This document shows positions 32,831-43,629 of a stretch of 64,000 bases of DNA, piece after piece. This DNA comes from Symsagittifera roscoffensis (taxonomy: Eukaryota; Xenacoelomorpha; Acoela; Convolutidae): contig NC_087066.1 of NCBI RefSeq assembly GCF_963678635.1, forward strand, positions 44,255,624 to 44,319,623, in the 5' to 3' direction. The position numbers and the translations under genes were made by a program. Position 1 is the first letter of the stretch, and each line of letters begins with the position of its first letter. The notes beneath the pieces were generated by a model. It was not told the origin of the DNA, ran no database searches, and saw nothing but the letters and a program-made list of their open reading frames with translations.

Positions 32831-34125
32831 TTTAAAAATGATAGCTATACAAAATGTTTCGGTTAATCGATGTTTCATAAAAATGCAGTACTTAAAAACA
32901 ATTACACAAAAATTTACACAAGTTCGATTTTCGTTATACTTTCACAACAACTTGAACTCGATTATCAGAAAGTAAACTTATTTGAAGATCTTTTCATTTT
33001 TGTATGAATTTCTGTACTTCATTGGTTGTTTTCAAACTTTTTCGATCATATGAGTTTTGATTAGTTACATCAAATTAAGATGTCTACTAGGTAAGGAATA
33101 ACAATTTAATCTGTTGTGTGTTTTAAGTTGAGTTCATTTCTTTTTCAAAAGGGTATTTTTGTTTGATTTCTGCAAAAAAAACACAGATATTTTAGTGGAA
33201 ATCTGTATCAATTAACCGAACTGTTTTCTTACTTCAAAGAAAATAGCCTGAAAGCCTTTTATTTTTTCGACAAAACACAGTCTAAGAATTATTGTAAGTT
33301 ACGGGCACAACAAAACGAAGTAGATCCACTGAGTCAGTATCTTGGGCTGCTAGTACTTCTCACTACGAGCGAGTTACCATCAACCTACTCGCAGACTCTT
33401 GCCAGCAGTGTAAAAAGAGTATGAAAGGTTGGGCAAAGAAGTAGAATTCCTCTCAGATTAGGGTATTTAAAATATCTAATTACTTAAACACTTCAAATTT
33501 TTTTATAGCTATCTGTTCATTCATTTCATTTCATGTGTTTTTGTAACTATCATTTCAAACAAAGAGCAGATCGACGACGATTTTTGATACCCTTGTTGGC
33601 TTTCTTAGCGAGATAACATTTTTTTGTAATATTTATGAGCAAATAACTTAACCTAACATAAAAAGTTTTGGGTGCCACCTTGGACTACAATTCCAAGAAA
33701 AATGATCAGATTTTTTAACCTGAAAAAAATTTTTAACCAAAAAGCGTTGATCCGTTTTCTTCATTAAACCTTTTCACTTGTGTTTTGTTAAAAAAGTCTT
33801 AGAACTCAATTTAGTTTGAAACAATTTTTTTTCATCATTGTTCAATTTCATTGATTAGTTTTGAGCGGTAACTTTGGAGAACTTGATCAATTAGGATACT
33901 TGTATACAACTGATATTAGTTAGAGATTCGCAGGTAAGTTTAACTTCGGTATTGTTGTTATCCAGAAGACGACGGCCGATAGTTGTAATAGGTCCAAAGT
34001 TGGTAGCTTTCTTGATTTGCTGCTACTGAAAACCAATCAGTTATTTGCCATGAAAAAAAAATTGTAATTCAAAGTATTTATAACAGTAGCTTACCAATTT
34101 GTAGTAACTCCTCCAATTCACTAAA
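32831..34125. other. AT-rich spacer
   Basis: I see no gene, RNA or clear repeat here apart from short A/T runs. Confidence 0.4.
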
Positions 34126-34590
34126 ACATTCACTAATTTTTTTTTCTCGAAAAAACAATATGGATATTGGTCGTAAAAAGGTATTCTGCCAAAAATATAC
34201 CAGAAGCGCAGATTACAGGCAGTTTCATCATTCTTTAAATGAGATTGAATATACCAATTGTATACTTTTTGGAAGGTATTGGCCAAAACCTTGTTTTTTT
34301 ACAGGCAGTTTCATCATTCTTTAAATGAGATTGAATATACCAATTGTATACTTTTTGGAAGGTATTGGCCAAAACTTTGTTTTTTTTCGGAGTTTTTTTT
34401 TCACTAAAACATTCAATAATTTTTTTTTCTCGAAAAAACAATATGGATATTCGTCGTAAAAAGGTATTCTGCCAAAAATATACCAGAAGCGCAGATTACA
34501 GGCAGTTTCATCATTCTTTAAATGAGATTGAATATACCAATTGTATACTTTTTGGAAGGTATTGGCCAAAACCTTGTTTGTTTTTCGGAG
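34126..34590 (+). repeat. Local tandem duplication (about 0.28-kb period) with an extra 88-bp partial copy
   Basis: The block 'tcactaaaacattcactaat' to 'ttggccaaaaccttgttttt' (about 34126-34300) recurs at about 34402-34580. Between them an 88-bp part ('caggcagtttcatcattctt' to 'ggccaaaactttg') is repeated once more at 34302-34379. There is no coding content; the 65-107-codon frames here are repeats of one another. Confidence 0.9.
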
Positions 34591-34699
34591 GGGCTCTCCT
34601 GACACCTTTAGTAAATATTTCCACCAAAGGCCTGAGCAAAGTGGAAGCCAAATTTCGCTCCTGTTAATTCACCTACCGCATCTTCCACTTATAATTAGT

Positions 34700-34951
34700 T
34701 TAGTTAGGAGAGGTTGTTTTTAATGAGTTTCTATGAACGTGTTCATACCTCTGTAATTGTGTCTCGTGCAGGTGGGCGATGGCGATGATCGCAGACTGTA
34801 AAAAGATGAAGACAACTAGGAGAAAACTGACTGTTGTGATGCCCCTGAACACAGACTCATTATCGTCGAATCTTCCCATGTCGCTTTTTACTATTCGTGT
34901 TTCTCCAATTAATTGATCAGGGGCACATTTAGAGAGGTGGGTGTCATGCAA
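34700..34951 (-). CDS. Small single-pass membrane protein, unrecognised (copy 2)
   Basis: 83-residue frame paralogous to 25631-25882. It is identical over residues 1-59 and then differs (Q60H, a K to E change in the YKHV/YEHV segment, and the C-terminal TIKV/SLKT segment). It has the same single hydrophobic segment. It may be a gene or exon carried by the duplicated unit, or a conserved part of an unknown transposon. Function unknown. Confidence 0.45.
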   Translation of the reverse strand: MHDTHLSKCAPDQLIGETRIVKSDMGRFDDNESVFRGITTVSFLLVVFIFLQSAIIAIAHLHETQLQRYEHVHRNSLKTTSPN

Positions 34952-36101
34952 TTTACACGTGCAGCATTTTTTCTCTCTTTTTTCCTGTTTTTAACTTAAA
35001 TAAATCTTCCTATTTACCTCATTTGCGAACAAAATCGAAATGATCGACTATAGAAAAGTGACCGCGAAGAGGTGCTCACTCTATGTTTTGACCGTCTCGA
35101 CCAAATTCAGGTTTGTTTCGGCTTTCTCGACCGAAAAAAAAAAGACTTTGTGTTTGCTTGACCCATGCCAGATAAGTTTCAAACGTCTCACCAAATTTTG
35201 ATATTTCCCAATTGACAGATTATTTTCAAATTTTTTCTAAAACGTCCTCACCCTAAAATACCTGTTTCGCTATATATCCTAAGATAATATTGAAAAAAGG
35301 ATGTTTGATTGAAAGGCCAAATTAGGGTAGGATATTTAGTTGGGGGGGGGGGAGGGGGCTCTTCCATCTCACTGTTTTGACTCCCCGGGGACTCAAAGAG
35401 TTAAAACTTTTCTCCATGGCGCATTGGGCGCCAAGATCTGTTAGTTTAAATGGCATGCGAGTGGGGAAAGTATGTTCTTTATCAGTAGTTTGGGTTCATT
35501 TTGTTAGATTCAAAAGGTGAAACCTCGATGTGGTCAAACTAAAAAACAGCCGACAAAATCCCCGCCCCTGATCAAAAAATAAATTATTTGCCGCTGAATA
35601 ATCTTTTAATAACTGAATGATGAGCTTATTTTTTGAAATCGAGATTCCGGAAGTATCAGTCAATTTTCTAACCAAAACAATTAACTGGTTCAATGATTAG
35701 AGAAAAAGTAACACGCGCTTCAAAACTTTATTTCGACTCAGCTGATGAAAGCATAATAGCCTTAAGATAAATGCATTCAACTCACAAAAATAATTATTTT
35801 AAAGTTTTGTTGAATGCATCCATGACTGAATAATACACAGTGCTGTTTTTGTTTCATCTATCATAAATTGTACTGATCAAGTGTAAGAAAGCCATTCACA
35901 AAAAACAGCTCGAATTTTTTTTTTGATTAGTAGCAATGATGAGAACTTCGTGATATACATATATTATGATTCAACATTTCTTGCTTTGACCAATCTCGAA
36001 GAATGGAAAGCAACTATCGATTAGGGTAGTTTTTTCAAATTTTTATCAGCCATTTTTGACTAACTCAAAGAAAACTCGTAGTGGGTATCGGTGATATGTT
36101 A

Positions 36102-36391
36102 CAGTGCTGATTTAAATTATCCGGACAAAATGAAGAAAACTTTAGTTTTCAAACGCGTTTTTCTCAATTTGACTTAAGATTAGACAAAAGAAGAAGAGAA
36201 CAAAAGTTGCTTAAAATTTCATCAGAATTAATATGGGACAATGTTTTCTCCGAAGTTCTCAACCAAAATTTTGACCCGGGTCATTTTGTTTTTTTTCAAT
36301 TAATCAAAGATTACGCTGAAACTGCTCTGTTAATTGATGAGAAATATATATCACAAGAAGACTCTTACAGAGCCCAACAAAGTTCTAGAAA
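36102..36391 (+). repeat. Single arm of the CAGTGCTGATTT foldback family (unit copy 2)
   Basis: Same as 27023-27312, preceded by TA. It matches the left arm of 58717-59448 and has no partner arm. Confidence 0.75.
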
Positions 36392-37689
36392 GATTAAATC
36401 TCATAGGTGGTAATCTTAGTTATAGTGCTGTATCAAAATTGAGAACTACAATGCATTATATGGTCATTTCATTTTCAATAATTTTTACATGGTGCTAAGA
36501 TAGTTTTTGTAGCACAGTACTCAAATTTTTTACTTTTTTGTCAAAAAATTTGGCTTTTGAAATCAGTTATAAATACAGTGCGAAGTGTAACAAAAAGCGA
36601 TTCAGCTATTTAATTTCAAATTACAACATATTGTTTGGGTATCATATTTAAACTATATCGGTCTTGGTTTGGATTCCTAAATAAATTTAAAAAGGCATCT
36701 CAGTATCAAGGAAAACTGGTCTGATTATGTTCAATTTTTAAATTAAATCAGACAAAGTTTGCTGAAAGAGGCTGACCTACCGACTTAACTTCCACTAGAG
36801 TTTGAACGCTAGAACTTAACGTTTGATTTATACTTAATGGGTCTTCTTGCTTTTTCATTTCATCAATCACATTTTCTATTAAAATAATAACAGGAAATTT
36901 TGACCAAAAAATATTCATCTTGCCTAAAATGTTTTATTTTAAGGATTTCTTTTTGGGTTTTAGTTATGGATTCTTTTTAAATTTCTTTCATAAGTCAAAT
37001 TGATCAAAATTTCCATTGAAACTTGTACAATAATTGTCTATCCTTGTTCATCACATGGCTGGCAATGACTGAAATTTTCAAAGTTTTCCTTTCACTCTAT
37101 GGCTACTTTTTAAATGATGTCAGCAAAATTTAACAGAAACTGAAAATTATCTCCTTAGAAAGTAGTTGCCATGACAGGAGAATTCGTGTAAATTAAATAT
37201 CTCAGAAAAAAGTTTGAACTAAAAACTAAAAAAAAATTATCTATAAGATTAGAAATTAACTAATATGAAATTATTTTATATATAACACAGAGGCAAAGCG
37301 GAGCTTCGCACCACTTGCGATACAACACAAATATTTAAAAACATCGTTCCTAAAAGTTGAAAAGTGTTGAAAAAACTAGCTGGACCAAAATTTTTGTATG
37401 TTTTGATAAAAAAAACGACGAAGAGCCCAGCTAAAGCTGGAGATAAGTATTTAAAATTTTTCAATTTGTTAGTATCGTGGGATGAAATGCATAATTTCAA
37501 AAATAGAACTTTGCTCCAAATTTTTTCCCAATTACATAACAATTTTCATACAAAAATTAAAGATTTGCCGCCTCTGCAGAAGAGTTTTTCGCAATCGGTC
37601 TTTTTGATTGACTTTTTAATCTCAGATTTTATGGGATACTTTGCAAATAAATTCAAAAATTTCCGTAAAACGGTCAAAATTTGATTTTC

Positions 37690-38545
37690 CCAAATCCAAA
37701 ACTGTTTTCTGCAAAAATAGTTTCTCGTGGAACAATTAATCTGAAAATTGGGTAGTTTTTAAGCAAAGCCAAAAATTTTCCAAAAAACGGGCAAAACTTC
37801 AAAACTTATTTGATGGTCATAACTTTTTTTCTCCAATGGGGTGTGTAATGATAAATGTAGCTTTTCAACAACCTGCTGTTTTGTTTAAATCTATGATAAC
37901 AGACTTGGCAAGATAGCTATTAAGAAAAATCCAAAAAACAATCAACAAATGAAAAATTTAACATTTAACAGAACTATAGATTCTTGAAACTTTTGGGTCT
38001 AGCTCCTTATGCAGAAGAGATTCACGCAACCTAAAATTTTAATTGAATCCAAAAATCAGATTTGGAAGAGTAGTTTTCGATAAAAGTCAAAAATTTTCAA
38101 AACTCCGTCAAAAAACTAAATTTTTGATTTTCCCGAGGGTCTTAATTTTTTATGTCAAAAAAATTGGAAGTAGCCTCATATGCGAAAAAACTTTTTGCAA
38201 CTCTTGTTTTGGATTGAATTTAAAATCTCAGATATGGAAAAATAGTTTTCAAAAAAACTCAAGAAGTTAAAAAAAACGGTCAAAAAATCAAAAATTTGGA
38301 CATCTCGAAGGCAAACATTTTTATGTAAAAATGTTTTGAGTAACCGCTGATGCAGGAGAGCTTCTCAGTACGAGTTTTTTTATTGAACCCATAATATCAG
38401 GCTTGGGAGGTTAATTTTTGAAAAGAATTATAAAAAAAATAAATAATCCGGGGGCCATAACTTTATGCAATAAACAATTTGAGCGTAGCCGCTTATGCAG
38501 GGGACTTCTCAAATCCGTTCTATCCATTTAAATTAAATTCTCAGA
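37690..38545 (+). repeat. 'gtagccgcttatgcag' tandem array (unit copy 2)
   Basis: Counterpart of 28620-29530 with the same unit order. One unit's 'tagccgctaaagtag' segment near 28648 is missing here. Confidence 0.75.
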
Positions 38546-39142
38546 TTTGGAAGCAAAGTTTCTGAGAGAATCAAAAAAATCAAAAAATGGTTCCTCCCCC
38601 ACAAACAATTTCGAAGACTTGAGACAGTGAGGCAAAGTAAAAAGATAATTTTCCTTGATACTTTTTTGATACAAAACATGAGCAGATAAACAAAGACCGG
38701 CAAATCATTTTAATCGGAAACATTTTTTTTCAATTGCCTGGGTACTGAAAACAAAACAAGATCCGGCCGGTATTAAGGTGCACACACCACGGCATTACCG
38801 CTAAGCCAAGTGCAAAGGAATCTGAAGTTGTTAACATTCAATACTAAAGCAAATTGAACATTTGTAAGAAAATTTGTTCACGGGATAAAGTCTGGTTCCC
38901 AATTACAAGACACTTGCTTTCGCAAGTATAAAGACCCTTTCTATTATCAAATTTATTTAATGTAAGTATCAAAATATCTGGCCGACGGTTGATTCTCTTA
39001 TTTTGTGTAATTACTGTTAACAATTCTAAAACCGATTCCATTTTTAAAACCGATTGGGCAAAAAAATTGCAAAAATTGAGTTTGTGAAAATGTCCGATGA
39101 TAAACCCTTATGACTTTTCTTGTTTTTTTTAGCCTGAATTGA

Positions 39143-39610
39143 AATGAACGGTAAATTTTGCTTGGATAATTTGAAACCTCAAAAGGCATTGTCTTGGCTA
39201 ATTGTTTTTTATAGGAAACGAATATCTGCATACGAGAAGAATATCGAACGAAGAGCTTGGAAAAAAGAGCCTTTTTGTCAGTCAAGTTGCAAACATGCAG
39301 TCAATAAGCCGAAGAATTTAGATTCGGCGAGCAGCCTCATTGAAAACCTTCTAAACCTTGAAAACCTTATTGAAAACCTTCTATAATATGAACGTCTGGC
39401 GTAAAACTACTGCAAAACCAAAGAATACATGGTTAGCGCTGAATAAAGAATTTTTTTAATCAAAAGCTGAAAATTGATCTGACCCGCAGGCAACTTCAAT
39501 CTGGCGAGACTTCGTGAAGGTGCTTAATCAGCTTCAGATTGGAGCTTGCGGAAAACTGATGATGTCGACGTGGTAAAACGAGTTTCAGAAGAACGGGCGA
39601 TGAAATTGAC
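39143..39610 (+). pseudogene. Unrecognised coding relic at right end of unit copy 2
   Basis: MNGKFCLDNLKPQKALSWLI and FYRKRISAYEKNIERRAWKK match copy 1. A 27-bp in-place tandem repeat ('ccttgaaaaccttattgaaaa', about 39345-39385) disrupts the frame. No family recognised. Confidence 0.45.
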
Positions 39611-39805
39611 TCTTTGATTCTGTTTAGCTTGATTTTTACAGGAAAGTTTTTTGAACCAGAAAAAATTTTCATTAAAAACTAAGCAAAAAATCACAGCACC
39701 AACAAAAGGTTTTCAAACCCTGCCTATTCTCAATAATGACCCCGAGTTTGGAAGATGAACGAGTCAAGTAGCCTTCGTGAAAAAATAGTTCAGCCTCCAA
39801 TTGGT

Positions 39806-39889
39806 ATCTTCTGTCAAGAACTTGATGAGATCTCGTATTAACTTGTTAACAAGCTAATACGAGATCTCATCAAGTTATTGACAGAAGAT
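39806..39889. repeat. 84-bp near-perfect palindrome
   Basis: 'atcttctgtcaagaacttg' plus 'atgagatctcgtatta' forms one arm (39806-39840). The arm 'aatacgagatctcatcaagt' plus 'tattgacagaagat' (39856-39889) is its reverse complement with about two mismatches. The centre 'acttgttaacaagct' is itself palindromic. It can form a long cruciform or hairpin. Origin unknown; it could be the fused ends of an inverted-repeat element. Confidence 0.9.
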
Positions 39890-42286
39890 CACAACGGATA
39901 AAATGAATGGCCTACCAGGTAAATGTCACATTTTTGAATCACTTGTGATGTCATACTTGTGAAGAAATTAAGTATCAATGGTTTAATTTCTCGGTTACCC
40001 GTTGTAAGCACTGTTTAGAAAAAACAATTGGCCAAAAAAGTGCGATTTTTTGCGCGCTCACCACAACCCCCCCTTTTGGTTATATTGGCGCAAAAGGCGC
40101 CTTTAAAATTTTTTTGAGATTGGTCAACCTAAAGTGGTTTTCATAAAAATATACGCTACTGATGTTACTATTTTCAATACTGATGTTTTATTACTGTAAA
40201 ATTATACGCTACTGATGCTAAAAAAGCAGATAAGCAGCGTTTTCTGATGTCAACTCCTCTGTAAGTCAAGCTTACCTCGGCTACTGATGTTGATATTAAT
40301 TTTCAAAATCTCAACATCTAACTCAAAACAATTCATAACAGCACATGTGTTTCGCACCAATCAATAGCAAAGAAATCAATCGGATCAGACCATTTTAATT
40401 GACATTAATGAGAACCTTTCCTTGAATCATCTGAAATCTCAAAAAGCATTAACCTTACCTGATTGAATCCTTTTCTAGGGAACAAAGATGTGTATACCAA
40501 GTGATCAACGTCGTTTTCCAAGGGCGGACTCCTTTGTAATATGAACAAGGTCGCAAAATTACGGACCCAAACAACAGGTGGTTGCTTCTTAATGAGCTAA
40601 ATTTTTTCACAGAGGCAAAGCCGAAAACACATAGCATGACAAACTAGTAAGAAAATAAGTCAATAGACTTTTTTTGAAAGTCTCCAGATCTATCAAAACT
40701 AGTTCTGTCAAATAATTCATCTTTTTGTTTGAATACAGTTTGTTTGATTTGAAAAAAAAAAAACACAAAAAAATAAGAAAATCAAAAGTTGAATTTGCAA
40801 AACAACACGAAGAGGTATTAGAGTCCACAGTTGCTCAACAGAAACTTGTTTCCCTAGCCAACAATGAAATATGACGCCAATAAGCCGATTAAATCAAATT
40901 GGAAAAAATTCAAGCCAAGCTTACAAACCAAAAACGAGCGAGAAAAACAAAGTTTGAACGAGACGGAGTTGGTAATTTCAAAACCGACTTGGAACACAAA
41001 CTTTGAATAGAGCGGGTGAGCGGGTACTCAAAAAGCAAACATGCTCAAATAATGTCTGTTGGTTGACTAACGCAGATTTGATAAAATGATTACAAGATTT
41101 TGCTGGAAAAATCTTCTACAACAATAAGTCTATCCTCCTTACTTTCTGTATTGATAGCGCATACTAAATGCAAGCAAATTAACTGCATGCGTATTATTTC
41201 AGTGCAAATTGAGGAACGCGGAAAAAAGTGGAAAAAAAAACTGTTTTTTAAATTTTTTTGAAAACATTTTTCAGGAAAATGAAGTTTAACTTTCCTAAAA
41301 ACTGGTAACTCAGTTATCTCCAACAATGGAACTTGAGAAATGACATTGGAGAATTTGGAAGAAAGCTGAACCTTTAAACAAAACCCTGGCTAAAAAAATT
41401 CAGCCGACAAAAACATCACAGAGGTGAAAACGGAGGTTGTAAAAATATGAGCTACTGATGTCATTTTTTTTCGAAACTATACGCTACTGATGTTATTATT
41501 CTCGATTGACTACAGGAAGTTAAACAGCAAAAATCACAGAACACGACAAAAAGCAGCTCTATAAAATGCAATGAGAAAAAGTAGAAATTAGTCTCGAACC
41601 AAAGAAAACTCGGCTACGTCTCGGTTTTGATCTCCAACCTAGAGGCTATGAATCTCACGCACTAAACACACAGCCACGGACGCTTAACATTTCACAAAAA
41701 TTAGCCACCAAAAAAGTAAAGTTTCGATGCTTTGAATTTTCCAGTGCTGCAGATTGTAAATCTACCAAAAATGCCACCAAATCAGTGAACACTTTCAATG
41801 AACACTTTTATATGCGAGTTAGGTTGAAAAAAAAAGAAGTTCCATACTAATACTCTAACGCGCGCAAGTTGGTCATCGAAAGTGACCTCGAGAATGCAAC
41901 TTTGCGAGGGTACCTGATAAAACTGAAAATTGAGGTAAACTGGTGCCTGTTGACGTGATAATACTAATCATAATCCTTTAAATTTGCAGTATAGCAGGGG
42001 ATGATTTTGAGTCTTTTACGGAGAGTACAATAAAATAAGATAAGTTTACCTAACAAGTAATAATTTTGGTCAAATCAACGATAATGCAAGCCTCGGCTAG
42101 CGCTGCGACTTCGTAAGATGAGTTTCAACTTAAAATTTTCAACATTCTGAAAATCAAGGGAAAATTAACGAATTAATTATTATTTGAATATCAGATTGTC
42201 CAAAACTGAGGGTAAAAGAGCTGCTGGACAGCGCATATGTGTATCTGAATGGTTCACTTACTTGGCTCAGGTGGTCCCCCGGGTCG
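39890..42286. other. Intergenic region with scattered 'gctactgatgtta' motif
   Basis: No gene recognised. The motif 'tacgctactgatgtta' or close variants occurs near 40153, 40205, 40277, 41451 and 41483 with variable spacing. A reading ENLSLNHLKSQKALTL at about 40405-40455 echoes the N-terminus of the relic at 30128 and 39143. Confidence 0.45.
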
Positions 42287-42290
42287 AGAT

Positions 42291-42535
42291 CCCGCTCAAA
42301 AACCGCTCAAAACTTGAGCGGTTTGAGCGGTTTTCCAGCAAGATTTGAGCGGTTTGAGCGGTTTGGGCGGTTTGGGCGGTTTTTTTGGAAAAACCGCTCA
42401 AACCGCTCAAATCTTGCTTAAAAAACCGCTCAAAAACCGCTCAGTTCTTGCGGTGATTTTTGAACGGTTTTTCAAGCAAGATTTGAGCGGTTTTTGAGCG
42501 GTTTTTGAGCGGTCTTCCCGGGTCGAGGTCCCACA
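42291..42535. repeat. CCGCTCAAA / GAGCGGTTT array, left arm
   Basis: About twenty 7-9-bp units of gagcggttt and its complement, arranged so that neighbouring blocks are inverted to each other (foldable). Variants include gggcggttt. Confidence 0.85.
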
Positions 42536-42644
42536 CTCAACGTTTCTCTTCTCTGCAAAACTCGAACGAACACGTTCATCCAATATGTAATTTTCCAAAA
42601 AGTGCCCAAAAACAGCATTTTTGACCAGCTCTTCACGTCAACAA

Positions 42645-42785
42645 CCCCACCCCCCCCCCCCCCCTCCGCCCCAACTTACCCCCCCCCCCGCCAACGTACT
42701 CCCTCCCCCCAACGTACCCCCTCAAGGTATGCAACATCCAACAAACCCCCCCACCAACGTAAGAGGTGGGGGGGGGGGGGTTGGT
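42645..42785. repeat. Poly-C / poly-G low-complexity block
   Basis: C-rich tract with repeated 'caacgtac.ccctcc' units (42690-42725), then a poly-G run in 'gtaagaggtggggg' (42760-42780). The C- and G-runs are inverted to each other, like the ends of the elements at 17533-18302. Confidence 0.8.
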
Positions 42786-42922
42786 GTGCGATCTTATAAT
42801 CGATTATTTTTGTTATTTTGTAGAGATGACAATAAAAATCCTGACAGTATATTTGTTGTGCATGTCTAAAACATTGAACATATTCAGTAGAACAAATACA
42901 GCGAATATTAAGCTTCCAGCAA

Positions 42923-42995
42923 GTACGCATAGACTAACGGATAAGGCGTCTGACTTCGAATCAGAAGATTGCGGGTTCAAATCCCTCCGTGGTCG
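42923..42995 (+). tRNA. tRNA-Arg(TCG), probably a pseudogene
   Basis: The anticodon arm tctga-cttcgaa-tcaga is perfect, with anticodon TCG. The D-loop 'ctaacggataagg', T-loop 'ttcaaat' with B-box ggttcaaatcc, and 3' acceptor strand 'cgtggtc' plus g are typical of animal tRNA-Arg. The 5' acceptor strand (gtacgca) does not pair with the 3' strand: about three mismatches and one wobble in seven. The D- and T-stems each have a mismatch, so the gene is probably dead or part of a tRNA-derived element. Confidence 0.7.
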
Positions 42996-43014
42996 ACTTT
43001 TTATTATTAAATCT

Positions 43015-43195
43015 TGCGCGGTTTTTGAGCGGTTTTTTAAGATAAACCGCTCAAAACCGTTCAAATCTTGCGCGGTTTTTGAGCGGTTTTTTTAGATAAA
43101 CAGTTCAAAAACCGCTCAAACCGCTCAACTTGAAGCAAGGTTTTGAGCGTAATTATCTAAAAGAACCGCTCAAACCGCTCAAATCTTGCTTCAAA
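43015..43195. repeat. CCGCTCAAA / GAGCGGTTT array, right arm
   Basis: Units 'gcggtttttgagcggttttt' and 'aaccgctcaaaccgctcaa' with 'aaatcttgc' spacers, related to the left arm. Confidence 0.85.
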
Positions 43196-43629
43196 TTAGG
43201 TGAAAAATCTCGACTCGGGCCGATGGTAGAGGGGACAACTTGCGTTAAGTTTCCGAGGTATACGATAACAACAAAAGTGTCAATGTGATTTTCTTTCTGT
43301 AAATGTGATGGGAAAAGCTGATGCAGCGATGCAATGATTCGAATAAGTACTCTCAAGTTTCAGAGCAGGAGACTGTAAACTTGAGTTACTCGAGACAATT
43401 ATCGTTGAACCAGACGTGATTTGAAGTTCTTTATGCAAATTACATTAAAATAGAAAAAAAACTAACACTGATTTTCTCGTTGCAATTATACAAATGACAT
43501 AAAAACAGGCAGTGTAGAATTTTAGTGTAGTTTATAACATGTATTAACAAAATTGTACTCATTTGAAATGAACCTAAATATTTCCAAGATACTTCACCAT
43601 AAGTCACTTGGCCTGGGTCCTTCTTCAAT

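Larger units (their letters stand above)
34666..39692 (+). repeat. 5-kb duplicated unit, copy 2
   Basis: Second copy of 25597-30649, same orientation. It contains 34700-34951 (-, membrane protein frame), the 411-bp block once (35459-35871), the foldback arm (36102-36391), the array (37690-38545) and the coding relic (39143-39610). It has a poly-G expansion near 35342 that copy 1 lacks. Confidence 0.92.
42287..43218. mobile_element. Composite inverted-repeat element of CCGCTC units around a tRNA-Arg-like sequence
   Basis: It begins 'cccgggtcgagatcccgctc' and ends 'aaatctcgactcggg', inverted to each other. The left arm (42291-42535) and right arm (43015-43195) are built from 'gagcggttt' / 'aaaccgctc' units, often with 'caagattt' / 'aaatcttgc' spacers. 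The middle holds C- and G-runs (42645-42785) and a tRNA-Arg-like sequence (42923-42995). 'cccgggtcgaggtcccacac' at about 42525 is a second copy of the end. It has no protein coding and would be non-autonomous. Confidence 0.6.

Noticed and set aside
34235-34667. Several frames of 68-107 codons on both strands
   Set aside because: They are translations of the local tandem duplication 34126-34590 and repeat one another.
42813-43064. Minus-strand frame with RDLNPQSSDSKSDALSVSL
   Set aside because: This is the well-known antisense translation of a tRNA sequence, here the tRNA-Arg-like stretch at 42923-42995.
42291-43195. CRISPR-like appearance of regular CCGCTC repeats
   Set aside because: Units of 7-9 bp in both orientations with no unique spacers, in an animal genome; not a CRISPR array.
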